This document shows positions 26,406 through 33,374 of a DNA stretch of 33,374 nt, piece by piece. Below the pieces are notes generated by a model, which saw only the letters and a program-made list of their open reading frames with translations, made no database searches and had not been told where the DNA came from. This DNA comes from Nitrospirota bacterium (lineage in GTDB: Bacteria > Nitrospirota > Nitrospiria > Nitrospirales > UBA8639): NCBI GenBank assembly GCA_003233615.1, contig QIMB01000219.1:1-33374 (forward strand). Direction: 5' to 3'. Position 1 is the stretch's first letter. Each line of letters begins with the position of its first letter. Both the position numbers and the translations under genes were made by a program.

Positions 26406-27208
26406 GCGTCTTTCTCATGTTGTAGCGAAATTCAAATTCACCAAGATATTTAGGAGTGTGCTTTCCAGAGACATGAACATGCGTTCCTTTGATAGACCGT
26501 TTAATTTGGCTCCAAAATCCTTCAATGCCGTTAACGTGAATACCATTATGAGCATATTGGCCGTTCCCATGATTGACAGTTTCATGCTCATACCCTTTTT
26601 GGTCGATGGTTCGGTATGAAGGGAGTTCATCGGTCTGAATGGTCGAGCCTTTCTCGACATTGGCTTCCAGGTGTGGATGTAAGGTCTTCCGTTTCACGTT
26701 AGGAACCACATGAGTCATCACGTTCCAGCATCCCAAAGACCACCGTTTTACCAGCGGCGCCACGGCCACGCTTTCCAGGTCGTTTGCCGCCAATATACGT
26801 TTCGTCAGCTTCCACGGTGCCAGCCAGCGGCTGGTTGCCATCGACCTTGCCCATGTATTTCCGGATTTCGTGGCCCATGCGCCAGGCCGTTTTATATGTG
26901 ACACCCAATTGCCGTTGCAGTTCTTTAGCAGGAACACCATGGCGGGAGGTGGTGAACAGATACATAGCATAAAACCATTTTTGTAACGGAGTGTGTGACG
27001 CTTGAAACGGTGTCCCGACCATCGGGTGGATATGATGACCACACCACGAACAGGCAAAAGCAGGCATATTCTTCAGCTTCGTAAATCGTCCATGTTTCTG
27101 ACATTTTGGGCAATCCAATGTTTCACTAAATCGTGTCTTCATCAGATGGACTAAGCATATTTCATCCGTTGAAAAGAGTTGAAAGAATTGTTGAACCGTG
27201 AATTTCAT
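26368..27208 (-). pseudogene. IS1595-family (ISXO2-type) transposase, frameshifted
   Basis: It starts MKFTVQQFF at 27208 with AAGGAG 6 bases upstream. A zinc ribbon (CPKCQ and CSWCG, about residues 34-58) is followed by PLQKWFYAMYLF, GVTYKTAWRMGHEIRK and the first catalytic Asp in VEADETYIGGK. The frame is lost at about 26708-26722 (GMLERDDSC then stop) and the rest continues in the +1 frame: VVPNVKRKTL, the second Asp in QTDELPSY and HVNGIEGFWSQIKR, fitting the D-D-N-K pattern of this family. There is no A-run or other slippery site at the junction, so I read it as a mutation and not programmed frameshifting. Confidence 0.9.
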
Positions 27209-27275
27209 GACGCTCTCCTTTCTTAGTAAGGAGAGTATAGCTTAATGCTTTACGTATGCAAAAGGGATAAACGCC

Positions 27276-27283
27276 ACCAGTTA
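27276..27283 (+). repeat. Target-site duplication, right copy
   Basis: ACCAGTTA abuts the right inverted repeat and is identical to the left copy at 25210-25217. Confidence 0.93.
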
Positions 27284-28302
27284 AACCATGCACCTCAAAC
27301 GTGGGCCAGGCCAAAATGCGTTTGAACAATTCCTTGGAGTCTGAGGTTCGCAACGAGCGCAGTTGATAGGCTTCCTTAAACTTCCGCACTTGAAAGCCAG
27401 AGGCCAAGAAGTCTTTCATTTCCGTGCGAGTGGGAGACACGACATCATCATAGAAACCTGGGATTTTCACGCGTCCGGTTTTGGCATCCAGGCATGAGGT
27501 GGCGGCATCACACAATTCCGCCATGGGATTGCGTACGCCTCCTTCAACGAGGCCAGAATGAACATCAGTTTCTCCAGTACGAATGACGCAACGAGCTGTT
27601 AACAGGCCGTGCAGTCCACAAGGCAAGGCTGGCCGGTTTTTCGCGACCCAGATCGTATCGGAGACCAACACTGAATTGGAAGCGGGCACGGTTTTGCGAT
27701 TGAGCAACACTTCCGAGAAATTAGGGCTTCCAATTTCTTCTTCCAATTCCCATAGCACTCGAATATTGAGAGGAATCCCAGCTTCTCTCGCGAATCGAGC
27801 GGCGAAGAGGGCCGTGAGTGCGGGACCCTTATCATCAGTGGTGCATCGGCCGCAATAGCGGTCGCCGTCTTTGCAAAAGGCAAAGGGCGCGTGCCGCCAT
27901 TCAGGTTCCAGAGCGGGCTGAACATCCAAGTGATTGTAGATGGTTACTGACGGATATTGCCGGCCGTCCCACCCACCATTCACCAACGACACTGGGATGC
28001 CCCTTTGTTTTGATGATAGTTGAACGTGCGCCGAATTCTTTCAGATAGTCAACGGCTAATTCCGCCATTTTTTGCATATCTGACGTGTGATCAGGGTCGG
28101 AACTGACCGAGGGGATTTCTACCATCTGCCCCAACATGTTTTCAAAGTTTCCGCGTTGCTCGTGAATGTACGTGCGAATCTTAGAATTCTGCAAAGGCAT
28201 CTTTAAGCAGTCCTTTTGGTGCGACGTTCTTGAAAAAGCCTGTTCGGTGAACGTGGGAGAAACCAATGTCAATCGTAAGGTAGAATGACAAACGATTTTT
28301 TT

Positions 28303-29436
28303 TCATCCAATTGAAAAAGGAACCGGCGCAAACGTGATGATAAAAATGAGTAGGGCTCCCCAGGCGACCCATCGCCGACCTTGTCCTAGACCTTGTCCTA
28401 ACTCGACTTCGAGGTCGGAAATCGGAGGATGAGCCAGTCCCATCATGCTTGCCATTCCTACCCAGACAAACCACCCCGGCCAACCAGTGATGCCCAGGTA
28501 GATCAGGATAGGTACCGTGACGTAGGCCAGCTGCCGCTGCCGTCGGCCAAGAACAGCATAGGCGACGTGCCCCCCATCGAGTTGTCCTAAGGGCAATAAA
28601 TTGATGGCAGTCACAAAAAATCCAAACCAAGCAGCAAAAGCAATTGGATGGAGCACCAGGTCATGTGTAAGAGGAATCGGACCAAATATGAGCCAGGCAA
28701 ATCCTTGTAGAAGGAGTGGTTCACCCAATTGGAGACCAAAGGCATGTTCCTTGGAAACGACATCGGAGAGCGAGAGTCCAATGATGGTTGCCAACACCGC
28801 AGCAACAAATCCTGCAATAGGTCCAGCCACGCCGATATCAAATAAGGCTTTCCGTTTCATAATAGGGGAACGCAGCCGAATGACGGCCCCAAAGGTTCCA
28901 ATGAATTGTGGCGGTCCAGGAATGAACAGAGGAAGCGACGCTGGTACACGATGGATGCGCGAGAGCACGTAATGCCCCATTTCATGTGTAACTAATATGC
29001 CTAAAAGAGTGGCTGCGAAGGGTAAACCATTGAGCAATGAATAGGGATGATTGATAAGAAAATCCCATGCGCCAGTCACGGGTTTGGTATTGACCTGGTA
29101 CGCACCAGCCCACAGTGTGGTGAACACGGTGAGACCGAAGAGGAGAATGGGGAGACCCCAGGCTGAAAACGTGCTTGGCGGTGGAGATGCGTTGTGATAC
29201 ATCGGATAGCGGGGTATTGCTTCTTCTTCCTGCCTTGGCTTGGAAATCCACGTGATGCGATGTGGGTTGTGGAGCATCCGATTGTGGATTATCTCTTCTT
29301 TTGTCGTGGGTGCGATGAGCGATCCAGAAGGGATTGGGTCAGGTGCTTCTTCAGGTGATGAATGTGGCGGTGGCGTATGAACGTGAGGAGAGGGGCTGTG
29401 AGATTGTTGATCGTCGCTATTCGAGGAAGGTGTCAT
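28303..29436 (-). CDS. Site-2 protease family membrane metalloprotease (M50)
   Basis: A 377-aa intramembrane zinc protease. The catalytic HEMGH lies at 151-155 in helix ILVTHEMGHYVL, and the third zinc ligand motif NLLPLGQLDGGH about 120 residues later; SIPxF-type PASLPLFIPGPPQ and at least six hydrophobic helices fit the family. The first ~85 residues form a Pro/Ser/His-rich cytoplasmic extension (PHVHTPPPHSS) with no known domain, also seen in plant EGY-like and some bacterial S2Ps. Start ATG 29436 is preferred over a TTG four codons upstream. It is 32 bases after the MBL gene and 102 before the dipeptidase. Substrate unknown. Confidence 0.9.
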   Translation of the reverse strand: MTPSSNSDDQQSHSPSPHVHTPPPHSSPEEAPDPIPSGSLIAPTTKEEIIHNRMLHNPHRITWISKPRQEEEAIPRYPMYHNASPPPSTFSAWGLPILLFGLTVFTTLWAGAYQVNTKPVTGAWDFLINHPYSLLNGLPFAATLLGILVTHEMGHYVLSRIHRVPASLPLFIPGPPQFIGTFGAVIRLRSPIMKRKALFDIGVAGPIAGFVAAVLATIIGLSLSDVVSKEHAFGLQLGEPLLLQGFAWLIFGPIPLTHDLVLHPIAFAAWFGFFVTAINLLPLGQLDGGHVAYAVLGRRQRQLAYVTVPILIYLGITGWPGWFVWVGMASMMGLAHPPISDLEVELGQGLGQGRRWVAWGALLIFIITFAPVPFSIG

Positions 29437-29468
29437 GGGGCAATACAAGCCATCGTAGCTATCTAGTG

Positions 29469-30320
29469 TTAGCCGAATGGATTGTGTGTCTGTTCTTCTG
29501 CCACGGTGGTGGATGGCCCATGGCCAGGGAATAAGACCGTGTCTTTTGGTAAGTGGAGCAGGGTGTGACGAACGGATTGCAGGTGTTGAGGGTACAAGGA
29601 AAATGGATTAGATCGGCCAACAGAACCGGCAAAGAGAGTGTCGCCCACAAAACAAAGTGAGTGACCTTTTCGTGTGGTGAGGTAGCAAAACCCACCTGGT
29701 GTGTGGCCGGGAGTTGCGAAGCATTCGACAGTCAGTTCCCCAACGGCAATCATATGATGGTCGGTTGGAACTTTCAACGATGCAAGGTCGGGTTTCCAAG
29801 GGAGCAGATCAAAATCCCCGTTGCCCAAGTAAACCGGCACCGGCCATTCCGCTAAAATTTTATCTAAGCCGCCAGCATGGTCGGTATGCCCATGTGTTAA
29901 CCCTATCCCGATGAGCGTCAGCTCTCGCTCTTTGATCGTTGCCAACATCTGTTCAGCATTGTACCCCGTATCAATCATCAGGGTGTGTTTCGTGTCTGGA
30001 TCAGTGAGCAAGTATCCTTTGACCTCATACCCGCTGATATCGCCTTTAATAGTGGTAACCAGATCGTCTGCAGTTGTCCATTCACGTTGGGGTTGCGGAA
30101 CCCATCCATCAAGCGTGATCGCTACCAACGAATGAAGTCGCAAGTGCAAAGCCTGACAAATGTGTTGAATCTCAGGTTTCGTGGGTAAGCGCTGGCCTTT
30201 CTCAAGATGTTCCAAGTCCGAAGGTTCGAGATGAGTGAGTTCCGCCAGGGCTTTGAGACTATGCGCTTGTCCAAAGCGGGCCTTTTTCAAAATATCGCAA
30301 AAATCATCTTCTAAAGGCAT
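29469..30320 (-). CDS. HTH-metallo-beta-lactamase-fold hydrolase
   Basis: A 283-aa fusion. Residues about 1-75 look like an XRE-type helix-turn-helix (SLKALAELTHLEPSDLEHLEKGQRLPTKPEI). From about 95 on is a metallo-beta-lactamase fold with THGHTDH (His143, His145, Asp147, His148), ATPGHTPGG, FVGDTLF and a terminal FPGHGPST, as in glyoxalase-II-like hydrolases. GAGGG sits 5 bases before the ATG at 30320; the open frame back to 30518 lacks a matching start and overlaps the divergent gene's upstream region. It is the first gene of an apparent MBL-S2P-dipeptidase unit. The HTH may have lost DNA binding; the substrate is unknown. Confidence 0.85.
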   Translation of the reverse strand: MPLEDDFCDILKKARFGQAHSLKALAELTHLEPSDLEHLEKGQRLPTKPEIQHICQALHLRLHSLVAITLDGWVPQPQREWTTADDLVTTIKGDISGYEVKGYLLTDPDTKHTLMIDTGYNAEQMLATIKERELTLIGIGLTHGHTDHAGGLDKILAEWPVPVYLGNGDFDLLPWKPDLASLKVPTDHHMIAVGELTVECFATPGHTPGGFCYLTTRKGHSLCFVGDTLFAGSVGRSNPFSLYPQHLQSVRHTLLHLPKDTVLFPGHGPSTTVAEEQTHNPFG

Positions 30321-30564
30321 AAGTCCCTCATGGATTCTTCTCAATAGCTGGCAAGCTTGAGACAAAATGATTGGGCTAGACAGACCATCATAACCAAAAA
30401 GAGGGTGTCGGGGGAAAGAGGGGGGCGGATGTTTTTGGCAAGGTTCAGTATCGTATGCCAATGTTCTGGACATGACCAGAAGAATCTGTACAATTGGCAA
30501 CGCGAATGAGGAAGACACAAATAAGTCCCATTACTTCTTCGGGTGTGCATTTTCTTCGGTTTCT

Positions 30565-31884
30565 ATGACGACTTCATCTAATACCTGTGATGTGTTGGTT
30601 CTTGGGAGCGGGCCAGCGGGCTCCTCTCTTGCGGCGATCCTTGCAGAAAAGGGCTGGCAGGTAGATGTGTGGGAAAAAGACCCGCATCCTCGTTTTCACA
30701 TTGGTGAGTCATTGCTCCCTCACACCTTGCCGTTTTTGAAACAGCTTGGTGTCTTGGAGGAAGTCAAACGTATCGGGTTACAAAAATTCGGCGCGGAATT
30801 GGTGTCGCCTGATCATGATGAGTCGGTGACGTTGTATTTTTCCGGAGCGATGGATAAAAACCATCCCTATGCCTATCAAGTGCGTCGATCTGAGTTTGAC
30901 GAAATCCTTCTAAAGAATTCCCAAAAAAAAGGTGCTCACGTTCGTGAAGGGTTTGAGGCCAAAACCGTGGACTTTTCTGATCCAAGTCTGGCCACCATTC
31001 ATGGAAAGAATGCCCAAGGCATAGCTGTCAGCCAACAGGCTCGGTATGTCGTGGATGCCACGGGGCGGCAGACATTTCTGGCTAATCAATTCAACACAAA
31101 ACAGCGCAATTTGCAACACAATAGTGCTTCAGTCTTCGGTCACTTCGAGGACGTCGTTCGACATTCAGGAAAGGACGAAGGCAATTTAACCATCTGCTGG
31201 TTTGACCAGGGATGGTTTTGGATTATTCCCTTGACTGATGGCGTGACGAGTGTGGGAATGGTCTGTTGGCCTTCGTATTTGAAATCTCGCACAAACAACC
31301 TCGAAGATTTTTTTTGGCAAACGGTCCACATGTCGCTGCCTATGACTCATCGAATGAAGAAGGCCACGTCGATCATGCCTATTGTGGCGACTGGGAATTA
31401 TGCTTACCAGTCTACGGTCATGACGGGCTCGCAGTTTATGTTAGTGGGCGATGCGTTTGCATTTGTGGATCCTATCTTGTCCAGCGGCGTCCATCTGGCT
31501 TTACATAGTGGAATTCGAGGTGCTGACGTGGTGGATGCCTATTTACATGGTCATGCGCAGGCTGGGCAGAAGGCTAGGGATTTTGAAACAGCTGTGAAAC
31601 ATGGGCTCAAAACCTATTCCTGGTTTATCTATCGGATTACACAGCCGGCCTTTCGGAATCTCGCCATGGTCCCCAGAAATTTTTTTCGGATTCATGAGGC
31701 CATATCCTCGATGCTAGCAGGAGATGTGTTTGGCACAACACCCGTACAACTACCCTTATTCCTCTTTAAAGGCCTCTATTATCTGATAGCCATGCTTGAC
31801 CTTAAAGCCAATCTCGTCCAATATCAAAAAAGAAAACGTGCCGTGGAAGAGGAGCCTGTGGCGTCATTACCGCCAGGGCAATAG
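30565..31884 (+). CDS. Flavin-dependent halogenase-like / FAD monooxygenase
   Basis: A 439-aa FAD enzyme starting MTTSSNTCDVLVLGSG. Dinucleotide motif GSGPAG (14-19), HIGESLLP (45-52), a candidate catalytic Lys74 in GLQKFGAE, DATG, the halogenase fingerprint WFWIIP (217-222, W-x-W-x-I-P) and GDAFAFVDPILSSGVHLA (FAD ribityl binding). The W-x-W-x-I-P block and Lys favour the tryptophan-halogenase/CmlS branch over geranylgeranyl reductases, which it also resembles. I chose ATG 30565, where homology begins; the frame is open to 30472 with no better start. A chorismatase-like gene follows 29 bases later. Halogenation is likely but not proven. Confidence 0.82.
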   Translation: MTTSSNTCDVLVLGSGPAGSSLAAILAEKGWQVDVWEKDPHPRFHIGESLLPHTLPFLKQLGVLEEVKRIGLQKFGAELVSPDHDESVTLYFSGAMDKNHPYAYQVRRSEFDEILLKNSQKKGAHVREGFEAKTVDFSDPSLATIHGKNAQGIAVSQQARYVVDATGRQTFLANQFNTKQRNLQHNSASVFGHFEDVVRHSGKDEGNLTICWFDQGWFWIIPLTDGVTSVGMVCWPSYLKSRTNNLEDFFWQTVHMSLPMTHRMKKATSIMPIVATGNYAYQSTVMTGSQFMLVGDAFAFVDPILSSGVHLALHSGIRGADVVDAYLHGHAQAGQKARDFETAVKHGLKTYSWFIYRITQPAFRNLAMVPRNFFRIHEAISSMLAGDVFGTTPVQLPLFLFKGLYYLIAMLDLKANLVQYQKRKRAVEEEPVASLPPGQ

Positions 31885-31913
31885 TAAGTCCAATCGGTAT
31901 AAGGTGCGGAGTC

Positions 31914-33020
31914 ATGGATAGCCAGTTCTCTCACAAAAAAAGTGATGTAGGTTCAGCATGTGGGGCTCCTACCGAGTGGAATGGGTCTTCTGCACTTTCC
32001 TCATCGCCGAGACCTGATGTGCTAAGGATCAGGTACGTCCAAGCTTCTGATTTTTTGCAGGCAGGTGAGTCGGACGCCCCTCATTTATTAGCGGTCATTG
32101 GCCATGGGAGCGGGGGTTCTGTATCAGGAATTGGAAAAGGTCTCTCCATTGATGTCAATCTGCCGCAATTGTCACAGCCGCCCCTATTAGAAGTCTGGAG
32201 GAGTGAGGCGCCGGTTTGGTGTGATCAGGTTCAGGACATTCGTCTGGCCTTTACAGATGAGGTTGTCTTCGGCTGCCTGGAAGTTCCGGAGTCATCGGGC
32301 AGTGTTGTGGAAGATATAGCTCGTGCCGCGTATGAACGTATCATGAACTATTGTGCGCGATCCGGGTATGCCCATCTCCTCCGGATGTGGAATTATTTCC
32401 CTGGTATTAATCAAGAACAGCAAGGCCTTGAACGGTACCGACGGTTCTGCCTTGGACGACACCAAGCCTTCTCAACGTATCATAAAGAATTGGCCTCAAT
32501 GCTGCCCGCAGCCAGTGCCGTCGGGACTCAGGGTGGGCCCTTTCAAGTACTCTTCTTAGCTGGTAAGCTCCCTGGCATTCCTTTAGAGAATCCCAGACAA
32601 ACCAGTGCGTATGAGTATCCACGCATCTATGGACCCAAAAGTCCATCGTTTGCCCGCGCAACCATGCATCACACGTTAACAGGTTGCCAATTGTTCGTCG
32701 CGGGTACCGCAAGCATTGTGGGACATGCCACACAGCATCAGGGTGATCCAACCAAACAGACGTTGGAAACCTTGTCTAATATTGATGCAGTACTCAACCG
32801 AGTGCGCAAGCAGGGCCAGGAATCATGGGGTTCAACATCTTCCGAAGGTCTTTTGAAAGTCTTTGTGCGCAAGCAGGAAGATTTACCCTCTGTCCGTGAA
32901 GTGTTAGAGGGCCATGAACATGGAAAGACCCCTATCTTGTATGTACAAGGCGAGATGTGCCGAAAAGAGTTGCTGGTAGAAATCGAAGGGATGTGGAATC
33001 TGCCCTTCCTTGTCTCATGA
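31914..33020 (+). CDS. Chorismatase-like protein (FkbO/Hyg5/XanB2 family)
   Basis: A 368-aa protein. Chorismatases cleave chorismate to pyruvate plus dihydroxycyclohexadienoate or 3-/4-hydroxybenzoate. Family blocks are HLLRMWNYFPGIN, ERYRRFCLGRHQAF, ASAVGTQGG, GPKSPSFARA, LFVAGTASIVGH and the RidA-like end YVQGEMCRKELLVEIEG. The first ~35 residues are polar and probably disordered. GCGGAG is just before the ATG. In Xanthomonas the relative XanB2 supplies 3-hydroxybenzoate for brominated aryl-polyene pigments; a halogenase-like neighbour here makes a similar pathway plausible (inference). The exact product branch cannot be told without the active-site alignment. Confidence 0.85.
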   Translation: MDSQFSHKKSDVGSACGAPTEWNGSSALSSSPRPDVLRIRYVQASDFLQAGESDAPHLLAVIGHGSGGSVSGIGKGLSIDVNLPQLSQPPLLEVWRSEAPVWCDQVQDIRLAFTDEVVFGCLEVPESSGSVVEDIARAAYERIMNYCARSGYAHLLRMWNYFPGINQEQQGLERYRRFCLGRHQAFSTYHKELASMLPAASAVGTQGGPFQVLFLAGKLPGIPLENPRQTSAYEYPRIYGPKSPSFARATMHHTLTGCQLFVAGTASIVGHATQHQGDPTKQTLETLSNIDAVLNRVRKQGQESWGSTSSEGLLKVFVRKQEDLPSVREVLEGHEHGKTPILYVQGEMCRKELLVEIEGMWNLPFLVS

Positions 33021-33154
33021 GTAAAAATTAAGATAGGAGAGAATTGCGTAGACCTATTGTCCCTCCAACAGAAAAAAGTGAAAAAAGAACTCATGAATGA
33101 GGGTGAACCAGTGTTTGTCTTACGGACGAAATTACTATTGAGGAGGATTTTCCG

Positions 33155-33374
33155 ATGAAAAATCGTTCATTGAAACAGTTGGTTTTTTTGGTGCTGGTCA
33201 TGATGGTTTTTGTAGGATGTCGCTCAACAACACCAGTCTTTAATGTCGAAAATGCAAATATTAATACGGTATCCGATAAAGACCCCACATTGAAAGATGT
33301 CACCCGAGCTATTGTGAGTGCAGCTGGGAGTTCCACACCTCCGTGGAATATGCAGGTCGTCAAACCTGGTCATA
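33155..33374 (+). CDS. Lipoprotein, 3' end outside window (partial)
   Basis: It starts at ATG 33155 with GAGGAGG 7 bases upstream and runs open to the window edge (73 codons). A basic start (MKNRSLKQ), the hydrophobic LVFLVLVMMVFVGC lipobox with Cys22 and then a polar region indicate a lipid-anchored protein. The mature part (TLKDVTRAIVSAAGSS, then PPWNMQVVKPGH) is not recognised. It is 134 bases after the chorismatase-like gene and may belong to the same cluster. Confidence 0.75.
   Translation, partial: MKNRSLKQLVFLVLVMMVFVGCRSTTPVFNVENANINTVSDKDPTLKDVTRAIVSAAGSSTPPWNMQVVKPGH

Larger units (their letters stand above)
25218..27275. mobile_element. Complete IS1595-type element with passenger genes (2058 bp)
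   Basis: The ends are imperfect inverted repeats, 25218-25242 and 27251-27275, matching at 21 of 25 positions and starting GGCG-TTATCCC. The element is flanked by the direct repeat ACCAGTTA (25210-25217 and 27276-27283), an 8-bp target duplication as expected for the IS1595 family. Inside are two plus-strand passenger genes (25268-26134 and 26115-26405) and a minus-strand ISXO2-type transposase (27208-26368) that is frameshifted. It interrupts the M20 dipeptidase gene. With a damaged transposase it is probably immobile unless helped in trans. Confidence 0.92.
24769..28200 (-). pseudogene. M20-family metallopeptidase (dipeptidase), broken by a frameshift and an IS1595-type element
   Basis: The N-terminal part runs 28200 to about 27965 (MPLQNSKIRTYIHEQRGN, EIPSVSSDP, KTKGHPSVVGEW). 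The frame then shifts in a G-rich run near 27955-27975 and resumes as GRQYPSVTIYNHLDVQP (zinc His), TTDDKGP (bridging Asp), ELEEEIGSP (catalytic/zinc Glu) and DVHSG, to FEVHGLTG at 27284. After the 2058-bp insertion it continues at 25209 as GHTGPGVKTIVPTWGELKVS and ends with GHHAPNEYFDW (zinc His). Removing the element and one target copy restores FEVHGLTG-GHTGPGVKT exactly. All family motifs are otherwise present, so inactivation is recent. Confidence 0.92.

Noticed and set aside
26699..27208. Programmed frameshifting in the transposase
   Set aside because: The junction needs a +1 shift and has no A-run or other slippery sequence, so a mutation is more likely.
30565..31884. Geranylgeranyl reductase assignment for the FAD enzyme
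   Set aside because: The fold is similar, but the W-x-W-x-I-P block and the Lys in GLQKFGAE fit flavin-dependent halogenases better.
1..33374. CRISPR arrays, tRNA or rRNA genes
   Set aside because: No regularly spaced direct repeats, no cloverleaf-like segments and no rRNA stretches were recognised on either strand by eye.

Overview
The window is bacterial chromosome with densely packed, often overlapping genes. My best guess is a Nitrospirota member, possibly a lower-GC (marine-type) Nitrospira. This rests on recalled gene order (argD-argF-argG-argH followed by lysA-dapA-dapB) and the abundance of PCP_red, universal-stress and radical SAM domains. It is inference; no rRNA or other taxonomic marker is present.

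Left third, minus strand (348-10499): one long run for arginine and lysine/diaminopimelate synthesis, argD-argF-argG-argH, an LptM-like lipoprotein, a B12-binding radical SAM protein, then lysA-dapA-dapB. Most junctions overlap or are a few bases apart, so co-transcription is likely. ArgF, ArgG and ArgH all carry short basic Ser/Thr-rich N-terminal tails. Next, also on minus, come a fatty-acid desaturase (10669-11529) and the S-adenosylmethionine cycle pair metK and ahcY (11857-14492), which ends in a strong hairpin terminator.

Centre, plus strand (15127-19119): the most unusual part. Three overlapping genes encode (i) a 696-aa protein with two universal-stress domains, a rubredoxin-like zinc/iron knuckle and three PCP_red domains; (ii) a NirJ/AhbC-like radical SAM-SPASM protein that itself ends in a fourth PCP_red domain; and (iii) a four-helix, His-rich CopD/HemJ-like membrane protein. 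PCP_red is otherwise known from the dark protochlorophyllide reductase, so the operon looks like an undescribed tetrapyrrole- or redox-linked system. An exported NTF2-like protein, a small exported protein and the ribosome-assembly GTPase Der follow.

Right third: a degenerate stretch (22.8-23.7 kb) with an ABC-exporter remnant precedes a membrane fatty-acid hydroxylase. An M20 dipeptidase gene is broken twice: by a frameshift and by a complete 2058-bp IS1595-type element (25218-27275) with 25-bp inverted repeats, an 8-bp target duplication and two passenger genes. Its own transposase is also frameshifted. Beyond it are a site-2 protease and an HTH/metallo-beta-lactamase fusion (minus), and a divergent flavin-halogenase-like gene, a chorismatase-like gene and a lipoprotein running off the right edge, possibly the start of an aromatic (aryl-polyene/xanthomonadin-like) biosynthetic cluster.

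A dispersed intergenic repeat occurs twice (71-300 and, inverted, 20174-20357). Both times it sits just after a gene end, in the same orientation relative to that gene, with a terminator-like hairpin at its far end.
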